NCBI GenBank assembly: GCA_031273405.1
Contig: JAISRW010000136.1
Coordinates: 1-18,389 of the forward strand
Length of the DNA: 18,389 nucleotides
Origin: Treponema sp.
GTDB lineage: Bacteria; Spirochaetota; Spirochaetia; Treponematales; Breznakiellaceae
Reading direction: 5' to 3'
The notes under the pieces are model-generated. The model saw only the letters and a program-made list of their open reading frames with translations. It had not been told where the DNA came from and ran no database searches. The translations under genes and the position numbers were made by a program. Shown here piece after piece: positions 6,709-14,199 of the stretch. Each line of letters opens with the position of its first letter. The stretch's first letter is position 1.

Positions 6709-7542
6709 ATGACCCTTTCGATACGGAACAACTGTTTCAAGGCGGGTATAACCCTGTCGTCCCTTTCCTTTGCCGCCGTGGCCGCCGTGGTTTTTGTGGT
6801 TATGCCGGCGTATCCCGCCGCCGCCGACGAAGCGGTCCGGCGTTCCGCGGGCATGTTTCGGGGGTTCCTGGAGCATTTGGCCCCCCCCGCGCCCTATGCC
6901 CCCTTTGCTTCCATGATGGGCGCCGTTTTGTATTCCCTGGTAAGCATCATCCTGATCTACTTTTTGTTTGAAAAAACCCAGTCCCAGGAGATTTTGTTTT
7001 TCAGCTTCTTCGTCCTTTCCCTGACCGTCGAAAGCTTCAGAATCATCATTCCCCTAAAAATCGTCTACGGCTTTTCTGCCGTTTATTGCGTCATGGCGGC
7101 CAGGGTCCTGGTCTTCAGCAGGTATTTCGGCCTGTTCTCGCTTTTTGCGTCCAGCATCTGCGCGGCGGGGCTTGAAGTGCAGAAACAGCGGAATACCGTC
7201 ATGGTGGCGGCCCTCACCGCCCTGGTCATCGCCATGGGCATCCCCGTGGACGGCCTTTCCTGGGACTCCAGCCTGATCATGCTCACCGGCTATACCAAAA
7301 TGTTTACGATAGTCGAAGGGAGCCTGCTCTTTTTTGCGGTTATCAGCTTTTTTATTGCCGCCTATAACCGGGGCTCCAGGGATTATATCTTTATCGGGAT
7401 CGGGACGCTACTGGTCTTTATAGGACGGAACATCCTGTTAAACGCCGACGCCTGGCTGGCGCCCCTCCCGGGGCTTATCATCCTCGCAACAGGAACCTGG
7501 TTTTTCTGTACCAGGCTGCACCAGATATACCTCTGGCTCTAG
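6709..7542 (+). CDS. Polytopic membrane protein of unknown function
   Basis: A 277-residue, strongly hydrophobic protein with about seven or eight predicted membrane segments: roughly residues 12-35, 65-85, 92-112, 118-137, 163-180, 203-222, 228-245 and 250-268. A non-membrane loop (about 36-62, rich in Ala, Pro and Arg) follows the first segment. I see no catalytic motif and cannot assign a transporter family. The start is uncertain: GAGGT abuts the ATG at 6709, which is too close for an ideal ribosome binding site, and no better upstream start exists. A dispersed palindrome copy follows the stop at 7548. It may be co-oriented with cfpA, but cfpA has its own promoter. Confidence 0.65.
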   Translation: MTLSIRNNCFKAGITLSSLSFAAVAAVVFVVMPAYPAAADEAVRRSAGMFRGFLEHLAPPAPYAPFASMMGAVLYSLVSIILIYFLFEKTQSQEILFFSFFVLSLTVESFRIIIPLKIVYGFSAVYCVMAARVLVFSRYFGLFSLFASSICAAGLEVQKQRNTVMVAALTALVIAMGIPVDGLSWDSSLIMLTGYTKMFTIVEGSLLFFAVISFFIAAYNRGSRDYIFIGIGTLLVFIGRNILLNADAWLAPLPGLIILATGTWFFCTRLHQIYLWL

Positions 7543-7547
7543 CGGCC

Positions 7548-7570
7548 GCGGACTTTCGGTCCGATTTACC
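7548..7570 (+). repeat. Dispersed palindromic element, GGACT/GGTCC variant
   Basis: GCGGACT-TTC-GGTCCGAT followed by TTACC. Compared with the copy at 958-980, both arms have changed (GAACC to GGACT, GGTTC to GGTCC) while pairing is kept through one G-T pair, and the TTACC flank is identical. It begins 5 bases after the membrane-protein stop codon. Confidence 0.75.
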
Positions 7571-7646
7571 ATCCTTGGGGCTAAAGCCCGGACGGCGGGG
7601 GCCGCGGCCCGGTTAGTGCGGTTAAATTCCTCCCCTCCCCCGCGCG

Positions 7647-7676
7647 TTGACATATTATATAAAGATCTGTTATCGT
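7647..7676 (+). promoter_or_regulatory. Sigma-70-type promoter of cfpA
   Basis: A perfect -35 box TTGACA (7647-7652), an 18-bp spacer and an extended -10 (TG at 7668-7669, TATCGT at 7671-7676). Transcription would begin near 7683, giving a leader of roughly 55 bases before the ATG at 7737 and excluding the in-frame ATG at 7689 as the main start. Strong consensus fits an abundant structural protein. Confidence 0.65.
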
Positions 7677-7736
7677 TGAGACTGTAAAATGGATTTTTGT
7701 GCTGTTTTTGATGAAAACAGAAAAAGGAGTCAGGAT

Positions 7737-9767
7737 ATGGCAAACATCGATCTGCCGAAAAGCCCTAATGTATTCCACCCCGAAAAACCCAGCGCGGTGG
7801 GTTCGAGAAATTCGTTAGTTCAGGAATACCGCGATCAGCAGGGCGAAGTAAATCAGCTTTTAGAAGAAGAAACCAATAAAATCATTCACCATTTGACCGC
7901 CCGGCTGCCCAAGGACGTGCTGGAGCGCCTGGATGTCATGGGCGGATTAAAGGAAAAGCTCTACAATTATTTCAATCAAAATTACCACAACATGTTCAAC
8001 CGTTACATGGTAACAAGCGAAGATGAAATGGTAAAAAAGATCCGGAATTTCATTGACAAGGAAGAAACCCAGATCCTTGCCCGCTATACTCCCACGGAAA
8101 TTGCCAAGCTTCTGGACGCGGTCGGGGGCTCCGACAAGTTCAATACCGGCGAAATTGAAAAATCCGTTGTCAATATGTACGGCCACCTTCAAGGCCATAT
8201 CCAGCGGGGGATTAACGAGCTTGAAAACCTCACCAACAGCCTTCTCAGGCAAAAAACCGATACCGGCGGCTTTATAAGGGGCGAAAACGCTTATTCGATT
8301 GTTAAGTGCGCTTTTACGGATAACCTGGAAAAACCGAAAACCGTAACGGATGTCAAACTTTCGATAAACATACTGGACTCGGAGCTTATCAGCCCCATTT
8401 TTCACTATCAGGTTACCATGGAATATCTTATCAAGGATCTGCTTTCCAAACACATCGTAGACACCATTGACAGAGAGGTCGAAAAACTCAAGGATGAACG
8501 GGTGGATCGGGGGCTGGAGGAATTTACCGACAGCGAGATCCTCTTTAGCAAGATCAACAAGGTCGAAAATCAGACCGACGACGATGCTGAAAACGACAAA
8601 TCCAAGCGCTACAAGGTAGTGGCCAAACACCTGCTGGAAATCCTTTCCCAGCTCAAAGCCGAAATAGATCCTGACACCTTTGATCAGCTAAACGTGCGGG
8701 AAAATCTCAAAAAAATCATTGATATCGAAAACATACGCAACCGGGGCTTCAATACGGCTGTTAACTCCATTACATCTATTCTGGATACGTCCCGTATGGG
8801 CTATCAGTATATCGAAAACCTTAAGAACGGCCGGGAACTGGTTATCCGGGAATACGAAGATACCAATACGAGCCAGCTTCCGGACGAGCGTTATCAGATC
8901 AAGCTTAAGTACATAGATAATGCCCAGCTTATCGAAGAGCGCAAAGCCTACGATGTCCAGATCAAGAGCTTTGAAACCGAAGTCCAGCATGTCTGGGATC
9001 TCCTTTCGGTCATCTATGAAGATTCAAAATCTTCGGGAATTAACGATTTTAACGATCTGGCCAAGAAAAAGAAAGGGAGTATCAAAACAAGGATCAAAGA
9101 TAAAACCGGCGAGCCTCTCTACGAGAACCTTAATAAGGTTTGGGATGAAATATCCTTCGTCCAATCCGCCGAAACGGATGTCGAAAAATTCAATCGTACC
9201 TATGTTTATGAAAAGGACAAGATCCGCTTAAAGATCATCCTGATGCGGCGGAAACTGAAGACCATGTATGACTATAAATATCCCGAAGAACGCCGGTTCA
9301 CCGAAGACAGGCTTAGTTTCCTGGAAAGGGAATATTTCAGGTTTGATTACATGATCAACCCCTATCATATTCAGCCGGGGCTTTTCATGGATATTGACAT
9401 CACTTCGGTGAAGCGGAAAAAAGCCACCCTCAACGGCATGGCGAACGTGCTCAACGAATTCCTCCACGGGGTTTCCAAAGGCTTCCAGGACGCCGCCTTT
9501 GCTTCCTTCAGCCGGCGCAGATCCACCATGCGGGAAGACATCAGCCAGTCCTTCACCGCGGCAGACAATTCCGCCGGGGACAGCCCAAAGCCGAAACCGG
9601 CCAAAGCGCCGGCGGCTTCGTATCAGGATATGATTAACTCCGCCGGCAGCCCCTCCGACGCGCCGGCCGCCCTGCCCGTTCCCGCCGCTAAAGGCCGGAA
9701 GGCGGCGCCAGCGGCGGCCGCTCCCAAAAAACGGGGCCCCAAGCCGGGAGTAGCCCGCAGACGTTAA
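7737..9767 (+). CDS. cfpA: Cytoplasmic filament protein A (CfpA)
   Basis: A 676-residue protein that I recognise as the treponemal cytoplasmic filament protein, the subunit of the ribbon-like filaments that run under the inner membrane and are linked to cell division in Treponema; CfpA of T. pallidum has about the same length. The start at 7737 is set by AGGAG 7 bases upstream; an in-frame ATG at 7689 has no site. The sequence is rich in charged residues and helical, without signal peptide or membrane segment. Residues from about 620 form a low-complexity Lys/Ala/Pro tail ending [13 protein letters not shown]. Codons are less GC-rich than in neighbouring genes, consistent with high expression. 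Monocistronic: own promoter and a downstream hairpin terminator. Confidence 0.75.
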   Translation: MANIDLPKSPNVFHPEKPSAVGSRNSLVQEYRDQQGEVNQLLEEETNKIIHHLTARLPKDVLERLDVMGGLKEKLYNYFNQNYHNMFNRYMVTSEDEMVKKIRNFIDKEETQILARYTPTEIAKLLDAVGGSDKFNTGEIEKSVVNMYGHLQGHIQRGINELENLTNSLLRQKTDTGGFIRGENAYSIVKCAFTDNLEKPKTVTDVKLSINILDSELISPIFHYQVTMEYLIKDLLSKHIVDTIDREVEKLKDERVDRGLEEFTDSEILFSKINKVENQTDDDAENDKSKRYKVVAKHLLEILSQLKAEIDPDTFDQLNVRENLKKIIDIENIRNRGFNTAVNSITSILDTSRMGYQYIENLKNGRELVIREYEDTNTSQLPDERYQIKLKYIDNAQLIEERKAYDVQIKSFETEVQHVWDLLSVIYEDSKSSGINDFNDLAKKKKGSIKTRIKDKTGEPLYENLNKVWDEISFVQSAETDVEKFNRTYVYEKDKIRLKIILMRRKLKTMYDYKYPEERRFTEDRLSFLEREYFRFDYMINPYHIQPGLFMDIDITSVKRKKATLNGMANVLNEFLHGVSKGFQDAAFASFSRRRSTMREDISQSFTAADNSAGDSPKPKPAKAPAASYQDMINSAGSPSDAPAALPVPAAKGRKAAPAAAAPKKRGPKPGVARRR

Positions 9768-9840
9768 AAGAATTTAACCACGGACCGCACAGACCTCACG
9801 GACAAAAGCTGGAATTTCAGCCGGAAAGTACGCGTGGTCG

Positions 9841-9890
9841 AACCATCGAACCGAAGGTTCGCGGTTCGATGTGGTTATTTAGACTTTTTT
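9841..9890 (+). terminator. Bidirectional terminator built from a dispersed palindrome
   Basis: AACCATCGAACCG (9841-9853) pairs with CGGTTCGATGTGGTT (9862-9876), with one extra base, followed on the plus strand by ATTTAGACTTTTTT. The left arm and loop contain a perfect minus-orientation palindrome copy (9845-9862, complement GCGAACC-TTC-GGTTCGAT). It lies between the convergent cfpA and Crp-type genes, 2 bases from the latter's stop codon, so the plus-strand T-run is inside that gene's last codons. Confidence 0.65.
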
Positions 9891-10523
9891 GCGCCGTGAA
9901 TTGACGAAGCGGGAAAAATCGTTGATATTCTTGACTACAATGCGGTCGGGGTACATTTCCATGCGCCGCTGGGTGACAAAATGGCCTAGGGTTTCCCGGG
10001 TTTCGCTGATGCTCATGCCCGCCCAGTGGGCAATATCATCCACGGTGGTTTTAAACTCCCGGCGCTCGGAGCTTTTATCGATATTGGTCTGGGTTTCGTC
10101 CAGCATGAGGAATACGTCGGCAATCTTTGCCTGGGGCTCGCCCAGGGTAAGGGTCATGAACCGGCGCTTGGAATCGTAGATGCGTTTGGCAAACATCCTG
10201 AGGAGCTTAAGGGCAATCTGGGGGTTCCCCAGCATGAGAATTTCAAAATTCTGGCTTTTAAATTCCAGCACCTTCACGGTATCAAGGGCTATGGCGGTGG
10301 CGGACCTGGGGGAATTTTCCAGGATTGCCATCTCCCCGAACATCTCCGAAGGCTGGAGTATGTCCAAGGTTTTTTCAATATCCCCGATGATTTTGACCAG
10401 CTCTACCCGGCCCGATTGGATGAGATAAAAAGTATCCCCCGGTTCAAATTCCGAAAAAATCATCTCCCCCGCCTGAAAGGTCCGGGCAAAACGGCCAAAG
10501 GCCGATATATCCATTTCCGCCAT
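9879..10523 (-). CDS. Crp/Fnr-family cyclic-nucleotide-responsive transcriptional regulator
   Basis: A 214-residue protein with the full Crp/Fnr layout. Residues about 10-125 form the cyclic-nucleotide-binding beta-roll, including a canonical phosphate-binding cassette, FGEMAILENSPRSATA, with the Glu and Arg that contact the nucleotide. A long dimerisation helix follows (about 110-140), then a winged HTH (about 160-205: TTVDDIAHWAGMSISETRET). No cysteine cluster of the Fnr kind is present. It should bind cAMP or a similar nucleotide and regulate transcription. The ATG lies one base after the stop of the upstream CNB-TPR gene, with GGAGG about 9 bases before it. T. pallidum carries a comparable adjacent pair as far as I recall. 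Confidence 0.88.
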   Translation of the reverse strand: MAEMDISAFGRFARTFQAGEMIFSEFEPGDTFYLIQSGRVELVKIIGDIEKTLDILQPSEMFGEMAILENSPRSATAIALDTVKVLEFKSQNFEILMLGNPQIALKLLRMFAKRIYDSKRRFMTLTLGEPQAKIADVFLMLDETQTNIDKSSERREFKTTVDDIAHWAGMSISETRETLGHFVTQRRMEMYPDRIVVKNINDFSRFVNSRRKKV

Positions 10524-10524
10524 C

Positions 10525-11541
10525 CTACGCTTCCTCCAATGCCTTGAGAGCCTGCCGGGCCTTCATATAGATATCGTCCTCGCTGTCGCCGCCCATGGAA
10601 AGGATCTTTTTATAGAATGTAGCGGCCTGATCTTTCCTGTCGCTTTTTTCGTAGGATTGACCCATAAAGAAAAGGATATCCGCCAAATCGGGATATTTGG
10701 GATACTTGGTGATCATCATCGTATAATATTTTATACAATCGTCAAATTTATTAAGCAGGTAGAGACAGCGGCCTATTTCAAAAACGCTTTTGACCGCGTA
10801 TTCCGGGTCCGCGTTGGCGTCCACAATCTTTTTAAATGCCGCGTAAGCCTGCTGGTATTTCTGCTGAGAAACAAGGCTCACCGCGTCATAATAGGCCTTG
10901 GCGGTATCGCTCAGGTCCCGGGCCGGAGACGCGGCCCCCGGAGGGGGCGAAAAATCCGGCTGCGAGGCGACGGCCGAAGGAGCGCCGCGCCCCGAATCGC
11001 CCGATTTGGTCAGGGCCGCTTCGGCGGCCTCCAGGTTCTTGGCCGCTGAAGCGGCGTTCCGTCCCGCGGGATAATAGATGAGGTATTGGGAGAAGATATA
11101 CCGGGCCTGGGCGTAGCGCTTGTTTTTTAGGTAATATTCGCCTACCGAAAAAAGGCCGGCCTCGGGATTCTGCTGCTCTTCCTTGTCCATCAGGGAAGAA
11201 ACCTGTTTATGAATCCGCCTCATCTGGTTGGAAAAGACCTTGAGCATCTTCATGACGATCCGGGTATTGGCCAGGGCCAGGGCTTCAAATTCGGGTACGC
11301 TAAAAGCCATGATCACCGCGTCCTGAATGGCCACGGCGTTTTCTTCCCTGGCGTACCGGCCTAGGGAAGATTTTACCCCGAAGAATTCGCCCGGCTGCAC
11401 CAGGTCGTGCACATCCTGTCCGGTCTCAATATCCTGATAAACCAGATTGACTTTCCCTTTCTGAAGGATAAACACCTTGTCCGCAGGATCTCCCTGAAAG
11501 TAGATAAGCGAACCTGCTCTGTACTGCAACGGCTTGGGCAT
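10525..11541 (-). CDS. Cyclic-nucleotide-binding domain protein fused to TPR repeats
   Basis: A 338-residue protein. Residues about 5-110 are a CNB beta-roll (GSLIYFQGDPADKVFILQKGKVNLV), but the phosphate cassette is degenerate (GEFFGVKSSLGRYAREENAVA), so nucleotide binding is doubtful. One TPR-like pair lies around 130-165 (YLKNKRYAQARYIFSQYL), then an Ala/Pro/Ser linker, then about three TPRs to the end (KYQQAYAAFKKIV, KFDDCIKYYTMMI, RKDQAATFYKKIL). No HTH, so it is probably a scaffold or sensor, not a DNA-binding regulator. The start at 11541 is chosen for AGGAAGG 5 bases upstream; the frame extends to 11598 without such a site and would overlap the upstream gene. It sits between the amidohydrolase (10-base gap) and the Crp-type gene (1 base). 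Confidence 0.82.
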   Translation of the reverse strand: MPKPLQYRAGSLIYFQGDPADKVFILQKGKVNLVYQDIETGQDVHDLVQPGEFFGVKSSLGRYAREENAVAIQDAVIMAFSVPEFEALALANTRIVMKMLKVFSNQMRRIHKQVSSLMDKEEQQNPEAGLFSVGEYYLKNKRYAQARYIFSQYLIYYPAGRNAASAAKNLEAAEAALTKSGDSGRGAPSAVASQPDFSPPPGAASPARDLSDTAKAYYDAVSLVSQQKYQQAYAAFKKIVDANADPEYAVKSVFEIGRCLYLLNKFDDCIKYYTMMITKYPKYPDLADILFFMGQSYEKSDRKDQAATFYKKILSMGGDSEDDIYMKARQALKALEEA

Positions 11542-11551
11542 CGAAACCTTC

Positions 11552-12826
11552 CTAAAACACGCCGGAGCCGGACATCGAAGCGGAATCGTCAGGCTCAAAA
11601 GGCATGTAGTCCAGAATTTTTTTAAAACCGATCTTCCGCCGGCATTCGTTGTAAAGCCCCGCGGGATCGCCTTTTACAAACATGGGCCGTCTCCCTACGG
11701 TTATCCGGGTATAACCGCGAGGCAGCTTTCCTCCCAGTAAATCAATAAACCTCATCTCGCCGTAAATCGGCCTGCCCGCCAATGTCAAAAGCTCAATGTC
11801 CGCCATTTCGGCGGCCAGAAGATTTTCGTAAGGGTCCTCCGCACGGCCTTTAAGCACCAGCATATCCCCCAGTTTGCCCTCTTCCAGGACGCCGGTTTTG
11901 TCCTGCATCCAAAAAGCTTTGGCGGCATTGGCGGTTACCATTTCGAAGATTGTCCCGGCGGGCAAATCTTCGCCGTAAATTCTACGGTAAAGCTCTCTGT
12001 CGTATTTCATTTCTTCCAGGAGATTGGCAGAACCTGTAGCCGAAGAATCGGTTCCTATGGTCACGTTCACCTTTTCTTGAATCATCCTGCGGATCTTACA
12101 GGTTACGTTAAACATGAATATATTGGAAAAGCCGCACCAGGATACGCTGGCCCCCGCTTTAGATACCTTTTTGATATCCTCATTGCTGAAGGCGATACAA
12201 TGGACCAGGAGGCAGTGGGCGTCCAGAACGCCGAGCTTTTCCAGGGTTTCAAGCCCGTGCATGGATTCCTCGTCAAAGCCCTCGGCAAGATGGGTGATAA
12301 AGGGCCAGTCGTTCTCCACCGCCCGCCGGTACTCGGCCTCTATGCCGTCTCCCCATTTAAGGTCGTAGGAAGAGGCTTCGTGGGCAAGGCCGTATTCCAG
12401 TATAGCCCGGACGGGCAGGGTGGGCAGAATCTTGCCGTTCAGCTTCTGGGGAAAATGGTCGTTCACCGTAGTGACCCCGGAAAACAGGCATTTATAACCG
12501 GAGAGGGCGTACAGGTCTTCCCGGGAAAGATTGGAACGCTCCTTAAAAGTATCCGAAGCTTTGAGATCCTGGTCCCAGGGAAGCCAGGTGAGATAAAATT
12601 TCCCCGCCTTGGGACCCACGGGAGGCCGGTAATTCCCCTGTAAATGATCGTGGGTATTAATCAGGGAAGGATAGATAAAAGAATCCCCCCCTAAATCGGC
12701 CCTTAAAACGCCGGCGGAGTTTTCCGGGGAATCCGCTATTCTTTCGCCTGATATTATAATGTTCCCCTTCCGGGGACTTTTACCAGCGGTAACAATCACC
12801 CCGTTTTCCAACATATACTCAGACAC
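11552..12826 (-). CDS. Metal-dependent amidohydrolase / deaminase (SAH deaminase, Trz/SsnA-like)
   Basis: A 424-residue member of the amidohydrolase superfamily, subgroup of aminohydrolases acting on purine- or triazine-like rings. Metal and catalytic residues are all present: HDH at 59-61 after INT, His179 and Glu182 in ITHLAEG, His209 in LLVHC, and Asp260 in TIGTDSSATG. The N-terminal strand region (ENGVIVTAG) and C-terminal GVLEEGKLGDMLVLKG are the usual composite beta-sandwich. The substrate cannot be read from sequence. The start is a GTG at 12826 with AAGGCGG 7 bases upstream; an ATG four codons inside lacks a site. It is the first gene of the operon with the CNB-TPR and Crp-type genes. 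The long C-terminal extension (about 375-424) is atypical. Confidence 0.82.
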   Translation of the reverse strand: MSEYMLENGVIVTAGKSPRKGNIIISGERIADSPENSAGVLRADLGGDSFIYPSLINTHDHLQGNYRPPVGPKAGKFYLTWLPWDQDLKASDTFKERSNLSREDLYALSGYKCLFSGVTTVNDHFPQKLNGKILPTLPVRAILEYGLAHEASSYDLKWGDGIEAEYRRAVENDWPFITHLAEGFDEESMHGLETLEKLGVLDAHCLLVHCIAFSNEDIKKVSKAGASVSWCGFSNIFMFNVTCKIRRMIQEKVNVTIGTDSSATGSANLLEEMKYDRELYRRIYGEDLPAGTIFEMVTANAAKAFWMQDKTGVLEEGKLGDMLVLKGRAEDPYENLLAAEMADIELLTLAGRPIYGEMRFIDLLGGKLPRGYTRITVGRRPMFVKGDPAGLYNECRRKIGFKKILDYMPFEPDDSASMSGSGVF

Positions 12827-12972
12827 TTACGGACCGCCTTTCTCCAAGTTCTCTTATTTTATGATCAGAACCCCTGTCAGTCAACGATTTTCATCCCTCT
12901 TCGTATATTTTCGACAGAATTTGCCAATAAATACAGCACTATTCCCAGAGCTTTTCCCAAAACTCGGTTAGT

Positions 12973-12990
12973 GCGAACCTACGGTTCGAT
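12973..12990 (+). repeat. Dispersed palindromic element, GAACC/GGTTC copy
   Basis: GCGAACC-TAC-GGTTCGAT, identical to the 958 copy except for one loop base, but without the TTACC flank. It lies in the first loop of the composite element. Confidence 0.75.
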
Positions 12991-13083
12991 GGCCCGGCTC
13001 TTGGAAAAAGCGGTCCAATCGGACTTAAAGTCCGGCCCGCTTTTTCTCCTAAATCTAAGGTTGCAGTTCCAAAATCTGACATT

Positions 13084-13101
13084 GCGGACCTCCGGTCCGA
13101 T
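13084..13101 (+). repeat. Dispersed palindromic element, GGACC/GGTCC copy
   Basis: GCGGACC-TCC-GGTCCGAT: both arms carry the A-to-G and T-to-C change relative to the GAACC/GGTTC copies, so the stem is perfectly kept. It lies in the terminal loop of the last stem of the composite element. Confidence 0.75.
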
Positions 13102-13170
13102 GGAACTGCCTCCATTAATAAATATAAGCTCATTCTCCTGTTTTGAATAGTATGATAGGATCTCCTTCTG

Positions 13171-14022
13171 ATGATTGATTTGCACACTCATTCCAGCGCC
13201 TCCGACGGCAGTCTCAGCCCCGGCGCCCTTATCGGCGAAGCGGCGGCACAGGGGCTTACGGCTATTGCCCTTACGGATCATGATACTGTCCAGGGGCTTG
13301 AAGAGGCAAAAAAAGCCGCAAAAGCCGGCGGAATTGTATTTATCCCCGGAATAGAGCTTGAAATCATCTGGAGCCGGAAAAACGAGGGAGGGGAATTTCA
13401 CCTATTGGGCCTGGGGCTGCGGCGCCTGACCCCTTCTTTTACCGAGGCTGTGGCGGAACTGAGCCGGCGCAGGGAAAGGCGGAACCTGGAGATTCTGGAT
13501 CGCATGCACGAATTGAGCATCGAGGCCGATTATAGGGATATCCAGGCCCTTTCGGGGGGCCATTCGGTGGGCCGGCCTCATTTTGCCGCCCTTCTGGTGA
13601 ACCGGGGCATTGTAAAAACCCGGGAACAGGCTTTTTCACGGTATCTGGCCAGGGGGAAACCTCTCTATATGCCCAAAAAGGGGCTGGAATTTGACGAGGC
13701 TGTGGGGGCAATCAAAAGCGCCGGAGGAATCGCCGTGCTGGCCCATCCCATGTCCCTCTATCTGGCCTGGGGCCGCCTTCCGGAAGTCGTAAAAAACCTG
13801 AAAGACCGCGGTCTGGACGGTATTGAAGCCTGGCACCCCACGGCCAAGGTCCGTTCGTGCAAACGCCTGGATGCGCTGGGGAAAAACCTGGGGCTCTACA
13901 TTACCGAAGGCAGCGATTACCACGGAGAAGCCCGGCCCGGACGCAGGCTGGGAATCACCGCGGGGGGCCGTAAAATCGAGGATTCGGTCCTTGAAGCCCT
14001 GCCGGATCTGGCGGCCCGTTGA
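13171..14022 (+). CDS. PHP-domain phosphoesterase (RNase AM / YciV family)
   Basis: A 283-residue member of the PHP family, the usual length for the YciV/RnmAM group, which hydrolyses 3',5'-nucleoside bisphosphates and trims RNA 5' ends in the characterised members. The metal site is complete: H5 and H7 in DLHTHSSASDG with D12, TDHD at 35-38, E62 in GIELE, H77, H192 in LAHP, and D249 and H251 in GSDYHG. An insertion with SGGHSVGRPHFA around 128-139 is typical of the group. The ATG is preceded by AGGA about 10 bases upstream, a weak site, with no better start. It stands alone on the plus strand, with a hairpin terminator array beginning at its stop codon. Cytoplasmic. Confidence 0.85.
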   Translation: MIDLHTHSSASDGSLSPGALIGEAAAQGLTAIALTDHDTVQGLEEAKKAAKAGGIVFIPGIELEIIWSRKNEGGEFHLLGLGLRRLTPSFTEAVAELSRRRERRNLEILDRMHELSIEADYRDIQALSGGHSVGRPHFAALLVNRGIVKTREQAFSRYLARGKPLYMPKKGLEFDEAVGAIKSAGGIAVLAHPMSLYLAWGRLPEVVKNLKDRGLDGIEAWHPTAKVRSCKRLDALGKNLGLYITEGSDYHGEARPGRRLGITAGGRKIEDSVLEALPDLAAR

Positions 14023-14163
14023 TTCGTTGCGAAGGGTACATACCCCGGCCGCTTGCGGCGGAACTAAGGGTATGTACCCTGAGTCAAAATACCTTGTAAG
14101 AACAACATACCTCGGGGCAAGCCCCGAGGTATGTTGATTCGTTGCGAAGGGTACATACCCCGG
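14018..14163. repeat. 31-bp direct repeat flanking two hairpins
   Basis: The 31-base stretch at 14018-14048 (starting GTTGATTCGTTGCGAAGGGT) recurs exactly at 14133-14163, 115 bp apart; the first copy includes the TGA stop codon of the PHP gene. In the first copy, AGGGTACATACCC (14033-14045) pairs with GGGTATGTACCCT (14067-14079); in the second copy the matching right arm is missing. Between the copies lies the perfect palindrome at 14103-14136. The arrangement looks like an insertion or partial duplication at the gene end. Confidence 0.75.
14103..14136. terminator. Perfect 16-bp palindrome between convergent genes
   Basis: CAACATACCTCGGGGC (14103-14118), loop AA, and the exact complement GCCCCGAGGTATGTTG (14121-14136). 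The position between the convergent PHP and DUF815 genes suggests a bidirectional terminator, but there is no T-run on either side, so a structural repeat is equally possible. Confidence 0.5.
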
Positions 14164-14199
14164 GTTCGGGCTTGAGGCGAGAGAGCTGATTAACCCCGC

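Larger units (their letters stand above)
12948..13109. repeat. Composite multi-hairpin intergenic element, copy 2
   Basis: This shares with 5076-5212 the order of modules: GAGC...TCCCAAAACT, an inner hairpin, GGCTC-YTGGAAAA-GCGG, CCGCTTTTTC, the spacer TAAATCTAAGG (13050-13060) and a last stem starting TTCCAAAA. The stems differ: GAAAAAGCGG (13004-13013) pairs with CCGCTTTTTC (13037-13046) around an inner stem GGACTT-AA-AGTCC, and GCAGTTCCA (13063-13071) pairs with TGGAACTGC (13101-13109). GCTTTTCCCAA (12950-12960) can pair with TTGGAAAAAGC (13001-13011), competing with the second stem. Palindrome copies are nested in its first and last loops. Confidence 0.7.
12827..13170. other. Divergent intergenic region between amidohydrolase and PHP genes
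   Basis: No gene is seen. About 120 AT-richer bases next to the amidohydrolase start presumably hold its promoter, but I cannot fix one. The centre is occupied by the second composite hairpin element (12948-13109). Close to the PHP gene, TATGAT at 13151-13156 matches a -10 box at five of six positions but lacks a good -35, and would leave only a very short leader. Confidence 0.5.

Noticed and set aside
7689..7736. Longer cfpA start at 7689
   Set aside because: No ribosome binding site; the predicted transcript start near 7683 is too close, while the ATG at 7737 has AGGAG at proper distance.
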